Shown: positions 1-5,419, numbered from the stretch's first letter. The stretch is 5,419 nucleotides of DNA from Acidobacteriota bacterium (GCA_024276295.1 JAJRXN010000325.1:1-5419); one strand, 5' to 3'. The notes: a model not told the origin generated them from the letters alone. Translations and numbers: made by a program.

Positions 1-1539
1 CAGTGGACTGGTATTCTTGCCACGCTGACCGTGCAGGAAGGGGTGGTGGCCCCGGCGGCGCCCCGTGCCGGGTTGCTGTGGCGCCTCCGTCACTGGTTCG
101 AGACTGCCGGCGAGGGGCCGCGCCCGATGTTCGCGGCGCGCGGGCTCGCCGCAGCCGGCCTGACGTGCGCGATGTTCGCCGGCGCGTGGCGCGGTGGCGC
201 CGCCGTCGCGGGGACCGCGGGCGGTATGGCGGCGCTGGTCGCGGCGCTGCTGGTGCTCGTCGGGATCGCCGCGAGCCTCGCGCTGGTCCAGGCGAGCCGC
301 GTGACCGCGGTGCCGTCGGCGACGCCCCGGCTGGCCTCGAAGATCTGCACGCGCGGCAAGCTGACGGACTGCGAGGGCGTGCTCTCGTCGCGCTGGTCGA
401 ACGTCTTCGGCATCGATCTCTCGTCGCTCGGCGTGGCGTTTCTCGTCTCGAGCGCAGCGCTCGCCGCGATCGGCGGGATCGTGCCGGGAGCCGGTGCGGC
501 GCCGCTGCTGTGGCTGGCCGTCGCCTTCCTGGTGGCCGCGCCGGAATCGCTCCTGCTGATCGGCGTGCAGATCCACCCGCTGCGGCGGATCTGCCCGCTG
601 TGCATGGCGGTCCACGCCGTCGTGCTCGCCTGCGCGGTGCTCGGCATCCTGCTGCTGGCGAGCGCCGGCGCGCCGCCCGGGGAACTCGCCGCGACGATGG
701 CGCCGTGGGCCGGTCTGCACGCGGTCCTGTTCCTGGTGGCGTTCGGCCTGCTGGTCCCGTTCCTCGACCTCGGTGTCGAGGCCCGTACCAGCCGCGCGCG
801 CCTGGCGTGGATCGGTGCGACGCCGCTGGGGGCGTTGGCCGAGCTGACCGGCCGGCCGAAGGACGTCCCGGAGCGCATCCCCGGAACGATCGAGGTCGGC
901 GCTCCCGGCGCGCCGGTGCGGATCGAGGCGCTGGTGCATCCGATGTGTTCCGGCTGCGGGCCGGTCGTCCGGCAGCTCGTCGAACTCCAGCAGGTCCACG
1001 ACGAGGCGGTCTGCCTGTCGTTCCACATGCCGCCGCGCGACCTGACGAGCCGGGGTGACCAGGAACTGTGCGCGGCGCTCGCCGCGCTCGGAGTCCATGC
1101 CGGCGGCATGGCGACGATGGCGAAGTTCATCGAACTCGAAGCGAATCCGTGGCCGGCGCTCGAGACCGCCGGACGCTCCGGCGGTGACGTGCTGCTCGAG
1201 GAGTGGACCGGGCTGCCCGCGGACGATCCGCGGCTCGCGGAACTGATGGACCGCGGCCGGCAGGCGGTGCGCACCGCCGACGAGCTGGCCGTGCGCCTCC
1301 AGCGCGGCACGCCGACCGTGCTGATCGGAGGCCGCCCGTGGGAAGCGCCGGTGGCCGATCTCGGCGCGCTGCTCGCGCGCCAGCCCGGACTGCTGGCCAC
1401 GGCGCTCGGGATCCGCCTTCCGGCGGAAAGGAAAGAAGGTGTCCATGGAGCGCCGTCGCGCCCGGGCCATGGGGGGCCGGTGCGCGGCGCGTCAACGCCG
1501 GACCAGGACCCGGCGAGAGGAGAGACCCATCATGCGTGA
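1..1539 (+). CDS. C39 peptidase (end only) - VKOR - thioredoxin fusion protein, 5' truncated by the window
   Basis: The frame is open from base 1, so the true start lies upstream; the GTG at 31 is probably internal. The first residues, QWTGILATLTV, resemble the closing strand of C39 peptidase domains (W-S/T-G-hydrophobic), which precede VKOR in known fusion proteins. This part rests on few residues and is inference. Numbering from the codon at 31, a membrane helix lies near 66-87. The VKOR loop cysteines are Cys106 and Cys114 (CX7C), followed by the usual DLSSLG segment. Further helices lie near 135-150, 157-180 and 192-212, with the redox pair CPLC at 188-191. A fifth helix lies near 228-246. 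A thioredoxin/DsbA-like domain follows with CSGC at 306-309 and a cis-Pro loop GTPT at 426-429. VKOR-Trx proteins pass electrons from substrate thiols to quinone, making disulfides outside the cytoplasm. Residues after about 465 form a Gly/Pro/Arg-rich tail that looks disordered. The stop overlaps the Cys-rich precursor gene, which suggests the peptide is the substrate. VKOR and thioredoxin calls are firm; C39 is moderate. Confidence 0.9.
   Translation, partial: QWTGILATLTVQEGVVAPAAPRAGLLWRLRHWFETAGEGPRPMFAARGLAAAGLTCAMFAGAWRGGAAVAGTAGGMAALVAALLVLVGIAASLALVQASRVTAVPSATPRLASKICTRGKLTDCEGVLSSRWSNVFGIDLSSLGVAFLVSSAALAAIGGIVPGAGAAPLLWLAVAFLVAAPESLLLIGVQIHPLRRICPLCMAVHAVVLACAVLGILLLASAGAPPGELAATMAPWAGLHAVLFLVAFGLLVPFLDLGVEARTSRARLAWIGATPLGALAELTGRPKDVPERIPGTIEVGAPGAPVRIEALVHPMCSGCGPVVRQLVELQQVHDEAVCLSFHMPPRDLTSRGDQELCAALAALGVHAGGMATMAKFIELEANPWPALETAGRSGGDVLLEEWTGLPADDPRLAELMDRGRQAVRTADELAVRLQRGTPTVLIGGRPWEAPVADLGALLARQPGLLATALGIRLPAERKEGVHGAPSRPGHGGPVRGASTPDQDPARGETHHA
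1518..1522 (+). promoter_or_regulatory. Ribosome binding site of the precursor peptide gene
   Basis: AGGAG lies nine bases before the ATG at 1532, inside the coding tail of the preceding fusion gene. It supports 1532 as the start. A competing purine-rich site (GGAAAGAAGG, 1430-1439) stands just before an in-frame ATG at 1445. That start would add a 29-residue, very Arg-rich extension unlike any RiPP leader I know, so it is less likely but not excluded. Confidence 0.65.
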
Positions 1540-1675
1540 ACTGTTCATCGAAGAACTCGAGGAAGTGCAGGGAGGCTGGGGCTGGCCGCCGAAGCCGTGC
1601 AAGTGCTGTCTTCCGACGACGATGGCCTGCTGCGAGGAGGCCCCGCCCTGCGACACCTGCTGCTGGGACAAGTGA
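1532..1675 (+). CDS. Cys-rich graspetide-like RiPP precursor peptide (47 aa)
   Basis: The leader reads MRELFIEELEEVQGG. It contains LFIEEL, very close to the LFIEDL leader motif of plesiocin-type graspetide precursors, and ends in a double-glycine site expected for a C39 peptidase. Cleavage would release a 32-residue core starting WGW. The core has eight cysteines in the pattern CXCCX6CCX5CX2CC, five prolines and three tryptophans. Core residues 14-21 read TTMACCEE, an exact match to the TTxxxxEE motif in which group 2 graspetide ligases join Thr hydroxyls to Glu carboxyls. The ATP-grasp gene downstream and the thiol-oxidising fusion upstream fit this role. Seen directly: leader type, cysteines, TTxxxxEE. 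Inferred: two nested ester links in the hairpin plus up to four disulfides. Alternatives are an unmodified Cys-rich bacteriocin or a metal-binding peptide. The function of the final product is unknown. Confidence 0.85.
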   Translation: MRELFIEELEEVQGGWGWPPKPCKCCLPTTMACCEEAPPCDTCCWDK

Positions 1676-1706
1676 CCGCTGCGGTCACGGACCTCGAGTC
1701 CAACGC

Positions 1707-1739
1707 ACGGCCCGGCCGGGAGCGCTCCGGTCGGGCCGT
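1707..1739 (+). terminator. Stem-loop between precursor and ligase genes, possible partial terminator or RNA-stabilising hairpin
   Basis: ACGGCCCGGCCGG (1707-1719) pairs with CCGGTCGGGCCGT (1727-1739) over 13 base pairs, including one G-U, around a 7-base loop. No T run follows, so it is not a classical intrinsic terminator. Its place, 31 bases after the precursor stop and 33 before the ligase start, is where RiPP operons often hold a hairpin that gives more precursor than enzyme mRNA. Confidence 0.45.
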
Positions 1740-1772
1740 CTGCTCGATGCCGAGCCGGGGAGACATCACGGA

Positions 1773-2744
1773 ATGCCCGAACCACGAGACACGCGCCCGC
1801 CCGTCGTCGTCATCGGCGCGGCCGAGGATGATCACGCGCGGGCGGTGATCGACGCGCTGCGCGGGCGCGATGTCCGCGCCGTGCATCTCGACGCGCTGCA
1901 GTACCCCGCGGGGCACAGGCTCTCGCTCGGCACGCGCGCCGACCAGGTCACGCTCGACGATGCCGACATCGGCCGACCGGCGGCGGTGTACATGCGCAGC
2001 CTGTACATCTCGCCGATGAGCTATCTCGTCGACGCCGACGAGGAGATGCGCGAGAACTGGCGCCGGACGATGATCGTCTTTCGCGAGAAGGGCGAACTGC
2101 TGCTCTCGCTGGTGCGGCGCTGGGAGATGCTCGGCGTGCCGGTCTACAACTCGCTCGCCTCGTCCGATGCGACCCGCAAGCCGTACCAGCTCGCGCTGCT
2201 CGAGGCGGCGGGCCTGCCCGTTCCCGCCACGCTGTGGCCCAACGATCCACGGGCGCTGCGGGCGTTCGCCGACGGCCGGCGCGTGATCTACAAACCCGTG
2301 GCGGGAGGGGCGGCGACGCGCGAACTGCGCGCGGAGGACCTCGACGAGGCGCGACTGGCTCGGCTGGCCAACGCGCCGGTGACGTTCCAGGAGCTGCTAC
2401 CGGGGACGAACTACCGCGTCTACGTGATCGACGACCGGGTCGTCGCCGCGTTTCGCATCGACGCCGACACGCTCGACTACCGCCAGAACGAGAAGGCGAT
2501 CGTCGCGGTCGATCTCGACGGGGAGACCGCAGACGTCTGCCGCCGGGCGACGCGGACGCTCGGCCTGAGATTCAACGGGATGGATCTCAAGGAAGACGTC
2601 GAGGGCCGTCCGAAGATCCTCGAGCTGAATCCCTCGCCGATGTTCCTCGGCTTCGACCAGCGTGCCGGGACCGACGTACTCGGCGCCTTCGTCGATGCGC
2701 TCGCCGCGCACGCGGATTCCCGGGTGCGGAGATTCACGGAGTGA
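1773..2744 (+). CDS. RimK-like ATP-grasp ligase, probable graspetide-forming enzyme (323 aa)
   Basis: This is a single ATP-grasp protein of typical family length. It has an N-terminal Rossmann-like pre-ATP-grasp segment (VVVIGAAEDDHA, 11-22), a conserved region YMRSLYISP (73-81), and a linker segment VPVYNSLASSDATRKPYQL at 122-140. The ATP-binding fold follows: IYKP with Lys174, FQE (205-207) in the hinge, YRVYVID (214-220), Arg and acidic residues around 228-240, GMDL with Asp271, and ELNPSP (284-289), whose Glu and Asn should bind Mg2+. Such enzymes phosphorylate a carboxylate and join it to a hydroxyl or amine. Because the gene follows a precursor with LFIEEL and TTxxxxEE, I infer Thr-Glu ester formation on that peptide. 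The ATG at 1773 was chosen for the GGGGAG at 1757-1762; longer in-frame versions would run back over the precursor gene. An amino-acid ligase unrelated to the peptide is the main alternative. The ATP-grasp call is firm; the substrate is inferred from context. Confidence 0.9.
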   Translation: MPEPRDTRPPVVVIGAAEDDHARAVIDALRGRDVRAVHLDALQYPAGHRLSLGTRADQVTLDDADIGRPAAVYMRSLYISPMSYLVDADEEMRENWRRTMIVFREKGELLLSLVRRWEMLGVPVYNSLASSDATRKPYQLALLEAAGLPVPATLWPNDPRALRAFADGRRVIYKPVAGGAATRELRAEDLDEARLARLANAPVTFQELLPGTNYRVYVIDDRVVAAFRIDADTLDYRQNEKAIVAVDLDGETADVCRRATRTLGLRFNGMDLKEDVEGRPKILELNPSPMFLGFDQRAGTDVLGAFVDALAAHADSRVRRFTE

Positions 2745-2781
2745 GGTGCGAGCCCGGACCGCATCGCGCCGGAGGCTGCTG

Positions 2782-3453
2782 CTACGGGTTGCCTTCCCTC
2801 GGCCTGGTCGGCAGGAACGTGCAGCGTGCCGTGCACGTTCCCAGGGAGATCGCGGCGTACTGAAGGCAGCGGTGCAGGTTCGCGGTGTTGTCTTCGTCGA
2901 GCCTCTCGCGGCACTCGTCGCGATCCTCGCGCCACTTGCCCTCGCAGCAGTTGTCGCAGTCCTCGCGGAACTTCGAGTCTCCGAAGCACCCCTGCAGACG
3001 CGGCGGGAGCCCACCGGGCCACGGCTTCAGCGGGACCGGTTCGCGATCCGCGAGAGCATCGCTCGCCTCGAGCAGCAGGCGCGGAGGCTGTTCGCTCCAC
3101 TCGCTGCGTGATGCCGCCAGCAGTGCCGCTGCAAGGTCGAGTACGGCCTCGCGTGTTTCCGGATAGACGGGAAGCGACTCGTCGAACGGAGTGATCTGCA
3201 CGGCGCCACCGACGACCTCGAGGTAGAACGGCCCGGGACGACCGGTGACCAGCAGCCGCTCGGGCTCGCCATTGACGGGCCCGTGATAGACCATCGCGGC
3301 ACCGTCGGCGACGTGATCGACGAGCCAGACCGCGTCGTCCTCGTCGCGAACGACGTCGGCGTACGTCGTCACGGTGGCAGCCAGCAGCAGGCCGGCGGCC
3401 GAGGTGATGGAGAAGAACGCGTGGAGGATCGTGCGTTGGTCCCTTCGTCGCAT
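2782..3453 (-). CDS. Secreted Cys-rich protein of unknown function (223 aa)
   Basis: I do not recognise the family. The ATG at 3453 is chosen because AAGGAG stands eight bases upstream and a clear Sec signal peptide follows. That peptide has a positive start (MRRRDQR), a hydrophobic stretch near 12-28 and a likely cut after TTYA at residue 32. Residues 33-130 look like a small mixed alpha/beta region with no motif I can name. From 156 to 211 the chain is highly charged, probably helical, and holds eight cysteines (156, 166, 169, 170, 181, 196, 207, 211) and no others in the mature part, consistent with four disulfides. Six of them form a mirror pattern, CX3C-X10-C-X14-C-X10-CX3C. The gene converges on the ligase gene with a 37-nt gap, so it is not in the same operon. 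The neighbouring thiol oxidase could help it fold, but that link is only positional. A small disulfide-rich structural or binding protein is as likely as any role tied to the peptide. Confidence 0.85.
   Translation of the reverse strand: MRRRDQRTILHAFFSITSAAGLLLAATVTTYADVVRDEDDAVWLVDHVADGAAMVYHGPVNGEPERLLVTGRPGPFYLEVVGGAVQITPFDESLPVYPETREAVLDLAAALLAASRSEWSEQPPRLLLEASDALADREPVPLKPWPGGLPPRLQGCFGDSKFREDCDNCCEGKWREDRDECRERLDEDNTANLHRCLQYAAISLGTCTARCTFLPTRPREGNP
2814..2841. repeat. Perfect 10-bp inverted repeat near the convergent gene ends
   Basis: GGAACGTGCA (2814-2823) and TGCACGTTCC (2832-2841) are exact reverse complements around an 8-base spacer. The repeat lies in the last coding codons of the minus-strand secreted protein and about 70 bases after the ligase stop. 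It could fold in either transcript and help end transcription between convergent genes. No T run follows on either side, so terminator activity is uncertain. Confidence 0.5.
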
Positions 3454-3490
3454 GACGATTCTCCTTTCTTGCCTCTTCTTCCTTCCCCAG

Positions 3491-3506
3491 ATTCGACAGA
3501 TCGAAT
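3491..3506. promoter_or_regulatory. Small palindrome overlapping the promoter, possible operator
   Basis: ATTCGA and TCGAAT flank a 4-base centre in perfect dyad symmetry. The palindrome overlaps the downstream end of the proposed -10 box of the secreted protein gene and extends into its likely transcription start region. A dimeric repressor could sit there. It is short and there is only one copy, so chance is possible. Confidence 0.35.
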
Positions 3507-3533
3507 ATAGACCTTCGCATCGCTCGTGAACAA
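3504..3533 (-). promoter_or_regulatory. Sigma70-type promoter of the secreted Cys-rich protein gene
   Basis: Read on the minus strand, TTGTTC (3533-3528) and TATATT (3509-3504) are separated by 18 bases. The -10 box matches five of six consensus positions; the -35 box is weaker. The area is clearly richer in A and T than its surroundings. The predicted transcript would have a 5' leader of roughly 45 bases ending with the AAGGAG ribosome site. Confidence 0.5.
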
Positions 3534-3624
3534 GAGGGGCACCGACGATTCGTCTCGGGCGGAGGACGTGTATCCCGCGCAAGCACAATGCTTTGCCGGG
3601 CCGGAGATGGTCCCGGGACGGTGT

Positions 3625-4437
3625 TCAGCGCCGGCCGGCGGCCTGGCAGCGGGCGACGATCTCCCGCAGCTCGCGATGCACTCCCGGCGTCCCGGCGACG
3701 AACGTGCCTCCCGCGAGCCAGTCGTCGCCGCCCAGGAAATCGCTGACGACGCCGCCCGCTTCCTCGATCAGCAGGCTGCCGGCGGCGACGTCCCACGGGC
3801 CGAGCCCTTCCTCCCAGAACCCGTCGTAGCGACCGGCGGCGACCCACGCCAGGTCGATCGAGGCGGACCCGGGCCGCCGTATTCCCGACGCGCGGGCGAG
3901 CACCGCGCGGAACGTGGCGAGGTAGGCATCGAGACGGTCGATCGTCCGGAACGGAAACCCGGTGCCGATCAGCGCGTGGTCGAGGCCCGGCCGCGACGAG
4001 ACCGCCAGCCGCCGGCCGTTGACATGCGCACCGCCGCCGCGGACGGTGCGGAACAGTTCGCCGCGCAGCGGGTCGAGCACCGCGCCGGCGACGACGCGGC
4101 CCTCGTGCCAGCAGCCGACCGAGACGCCGAACACCGGATTGCCGTGGATGAAGTTCGTCGTTCCGTCGAGCGGATCGACGATCCAGACCGGTCGGTCTCC
4201 CTCGAGGCGAGCGCCTTCGCCTTCCTCGCCGAGCAGCAGGTGGTCCGGGTGCTCCCCGGCGATCACCGTCGCCACCGCACGCTGCGAGGCGAGGTCGGCC
4301 TCGGTGACGAAGTCGTGGCTGCCTTTCTCCGCGACGTCGAGCGCGAGCGAGCGCTCCCAGTACGGACGCAGTGCGACGTACCCGGCCCGCACGGCGCGTT
4401 CCGCGGTGTCCGCGCAGCGATTCCAAGTGTCCGTCAT
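3625..4437 (-). CDS. suhB: Inositol monophosphatase family protein (SuhB-like, 270 aa)
   Basis: This is a complete member of the Mg2+-dependent, Li+-sensitive phosphatase superfamily with all signature sites. Residues 45-52 read TEADLASQ. The first metal-binding acid is in GEEGEG (70-75). DPLDGTTN (88-95) is the classic IMPase motif, with Asp88 and Asp91 binding metal. GSASIDLAWVAAGRYDGFWE (190-209) and WDVAAG (215-220, Asp216) form the C-terminal substrate and metal site. The 270-residue length equals typical bacterial SuhB. The enzyme should remove phosphate from myo-inositol phosphate or a related sugar phosphate in the cytoplasm; E. coli SuhB also acts in rRNA transcription antitermination. 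The start at 4437 is preceded by GGGGAG at a good distance. A longer open frame to 4647 would overlap the divergent gene and adds no domain sequence. Exact substrate cannot be told, since this family also includes fructose-bisphosphatases and histidinol phosphatases. Confidence 0.93.
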   Translation of the reverse strand: MTDTWNRCADTAERAVRAGYVALRPYWERSLALDVAEKGSHDFVTEADLASQRAVATVIAGEHPDHLLLGEEGEGARLEGDRPVWIVDPLDGTTNFIHGNPVFGVSVGCWHEGRVVAGAVLDPLRGELFRTVRGGGAHVNGRRLAVSSRPGLDHALIGTGFPFRTIDRLDAYLATFRAVLARASGIRRPGSASIDLAWVAAGRYDGFWEEGLGPWDVAAGSLLIEEAGGVVSDFLGGDDWLAGGTFVAGTPGVHRELREIVARCQAAGRR

Positions 4438-4512
4438 CGTCTCGTCTCCCCTCGCTGGCGATGATGCCCGAGCCGGGTCAGCATGGCGATGCCGTTCCAG
4501 GGAGTGATGCAG

Positions 4513-4782
4513 ATGCCTGACGAATCCGGTGCGCACGTGACGGTCACCGAGGCCCAGGGAGAAGTCGAGGCGCAGCTCGTCCGGGGACTGCTCGAATCCC
4601 GCGGCATCCGCACGATCCTCCGCGGCGAGGCGCTCCGGAACGTGCACGGCTTCACGCTCGACGGACTCGGCCGGGTCGAGATCCAGGTCGCCCCGGCCGA
4701 CGCCGAACGGGCGCGGGCGCTGATCGCCGATCTCGAATCCGGGCGGGTGCGGCTCGAGGATGACGACCCGGGCGCGCCTTGA
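4513..4782 (+). CDS. DUF2007-family putative signal-transducing small protein (89 aa)
   Basis: The protein follows the DUF2007 (PF09413) plan. A first strand reads VTVTEA, a helix follows with EAQLVRGLLESRGI, then a strand with ILRGEAL. The second half has GRVEIQVAPADAERARALIADLE, which repeats the strand-helix theme with the typical 'V...D...A...I' ending. Families of this type are small cytoplasmic ACT-like folds, sometimes called signal-transducing or PII-like, with no proven biochemical role. The ATG at 4513 is preferred because AGGGAG (4499-4504) lies eight bases before it. The ATGs at 4483, 4489 and 4507 are in frame and would add ten residues or fewer. The gene diverges from the inositol monophosphatase gene with a 75-nt gap that may carry both promoters. 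Confidence 0.8.
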   Translation: MPDESGAHVTVTEAQGEVEAQLVRGLLESRGIRTILRGEALRNVHGFTLDGLGRVEIQVAPADAERARALIADLESGRVRLEDDDPGAP

Positions 4783-4834
4783 GACTTCTCGAATTCGATG
4801 GTGCGGACACCGGCAGATATGCGCTTCTGCCGCG

Positions 4835-4843
4835 TGCTAGACT
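4835..4843 (+). promoter_or_regulatory. Extended -10 promoter element for the secreted beta-sandwich protein gene
   Basis: TGCTAGACT carries the extended -10 TG followed by TAGACT, a common form of the -10 box in GC-rich Gram-negative genomes. No good -35 is visible 17 bases upstream (AGATAT), which is acceptable for extended -10 promoters. The next gene starts 31 bases downstream, with AGAGGA (4860-4865) as its ribosome site. Confidence 0.45.
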
Positions 4844-4873
4844 CGTCCGGGCGGATCCCAGAGGATCTTACTG

Positions 4874-5419
4874 ATGAACATGATGGCTTTCGGCGCTCCG
4901 GCTGGCGGCAGAGCCGCGTGGGGGCTTCTGGTCTGCCTGCTGATGGCCGCCGTTGCGGGGACACCCTCGCTGGCTGCCGCGCGCATGTCGGCGAAGGTCG
5001 TCGATGAGCAGGGACAGCTTGTCAAGCACCTTGAGCTGAAGTTCATTCCTCGGGAAGGTGGCAAGCCGGTCGAGGTGAACTCCGGTCGCAAGGGTCGATT
5101 CCGCATCGGGTTCTTTCCCCCGGGCGTCTACGTGACCCAGGCCGTCGGGGGAGAATACGTCGTCGTCCACGTCGAGTACCGCGATCGCTCCTTCGGTACC
5201 GGGTCTGCGCCCCTCGAAGCGGGAGGCGCCGATCCCGGCGCGGCGGGTGTCAGCGAGGCCTCGCCGTTCGACCGAGGAGGGGGGGGAGACGGGGGCGATG
5301 CCGGGAAGTCGCTCCGGGCGTCCGCGGAGGCCCTCGGTGGCACGCTGGTCAAGGTGCGTGACGGGAGCATGATCCAGATGACGATTCACGTCGCCCGGCG
5401 ACCGAAGGAGAGCGTGCCG
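4874..5419 (+). CDS. Secreted protein with carboxypeptidase-regulatory-like domain, 3' truncated by the window
   Basis: The frame from the ATG at 4874 has no stop up to the end, giving 182 visible residues. The start is backed by AGAGGA eight bases upstream and a Sec signal peptide: hydrophobic WGLLVCLLMAAVAG at 16-29, likely cut near SLAAA at 32-36. Residues 38-90 form a short beta-sandwich of the carboxypeptidase-regulatory/CNA-B type. The sequence KVVDEQGQLV opens it, LKFIPREGGKPVEV follows, and GRFRIGFFPPGVYV closes it with the diagnostic G-x-F then P-P-G-x-Y signature. After a hinge there is a Gly/Asp/Ala-rich linker (115-145) with four glycines encoded across a run of eight G bases. A more ordered part restarts at 147. 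Such domains act as extracellular or periplasmic scaffolds joined to other domains; the partner lies beyond the window. The specific function is unknown. Confidence 0.75.
   Translation, partial: MNMMAFGAPAGGRAAWGLLVCLLMAAVAGTPSLAAARMSAKVVDEQGQLVKHLELKFIPREGGKPVEVNSGRKGRFRIGFFPPGVYVTQAVGGEYVVVHVEYRDRSFGTGSAPLEAGGADPGAAGVSEASPFDRGGGGDGGDAGKSLRASAEALGGTLVKVRDGSMIQMTIHVARRPKESVP

Noticed and set aside
90..1400. Minus-strand open frame of 436 codons opposite the VKOR fusion
   Set aside because: It is Ser/Pro/Arg-rich with no fold signals and lies antisense to clear VKOR and thioredoxin motifs.
1532..1675. Lanthipeptide or sactipeptide precursor
   Set aside because: The Cys-rich core would allow it, but no LanM/LanB or radical-SAM gene is in the window. 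The TTxxxxEE and LFIEEL motifs with an ATP-grasp neighbour fit graspetides better.
1203..1772. N-terminal extension of the ATP-grasp frame back to 1203
   Set aside because: This stretch overlaps the thioredoxin domain and the precursor gene and reads as Arg-rich noise. A ribosome site supports the start at 1773.
3581..3593. Short stem AAGCA-CAA-TGCTT downstream of the inositol monophosphatase gene, as a terminator
   Set aside because: Only five base pairs pair perfectly and no T run follows on the minus strand, so it is too weak to annotate.
2477..4426. Minus-strand open frame of 649 codons
   Set aside because: It crosses three real genes in the wrong frame and shows low-complexity Arg-rich sequence. 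Its length comes from the scarcity of stop codons in GC-rich DNA.
3526..4464. Long plus-strand open frame of 312 codons
   Set aside because: It is antisense to the inositol monophosphatase gene, whose motifs are complete. The translation is Arg/Pro/Ala-rich without domains, as expected from high-GC shadows.

Overview
The window is strongly GC-rich bacterial DNA, with G or C at most third codon positions. Two genes encode Sec-type signal peptides and one encodes a membrane thiol-oxidising protein. This suggests a high-GC Gram-negative environmental bacterium, for example from Acidobacteriota, Myxococcota or Gemmatimonadota. That placement is a guess from style, because no marker gene is present.

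Positions 1-2744 (+ strand) form a compact ribosomally synthesised, modified peptide (RiPP) operon. It holds the 3' part of a fusion gene (end of a probable C39 peptidase domain, then a vitamin K epoxide reductase-type membrane domain, then a thioredoxin/DsbA-like domain), a 47-residue precursor peptide, and an ATP-grasp ligase. The fusion gene's stop overlaps the precursor start by 8 nt. The precursor has a 15-residue leader with an LFIEEL motif and a double-glycine cleavage site. Its 32-residue core has eight cysteines and one TTMACCEE segment, matching the TTxxxxEE motif of plesiocin-type (group 2) graspetides. A 13-bp stem-loop separates precursor and ligase. The inferred job is as follows: the ligase joins Thr and Glu side chains by ester bonds, C39 cuts after Gly-Gly, and VKOR plus thioredoxin oxidise the cysteines. 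The combination of graspetide crosslinks with dense disulfides is the main candidate for something undescribed.

Positions 2782-3453 (- strand) encode a secreted protein of unknown function, convergent with the ligase. It too has eight cysteines, six of them in mirror-symmetric spacing. Its upstream region has a recognisable promoter overlapped by a small palindrome.

Positions 3625-5419 look like ordinary chromosome: an inositol monophosphatase family enzyme (- strand), a divergent DUF2007-family small protein (+ strand), and the 5' part of a secreted protein with a carboxypeptidase-regulatory-like beta-sandwich domain (+ strand) that runs off the end. No tRNA, rRNA, CRISPR array, transposase or integrase was seen. 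No gap between genes exceeds about 170 nt.
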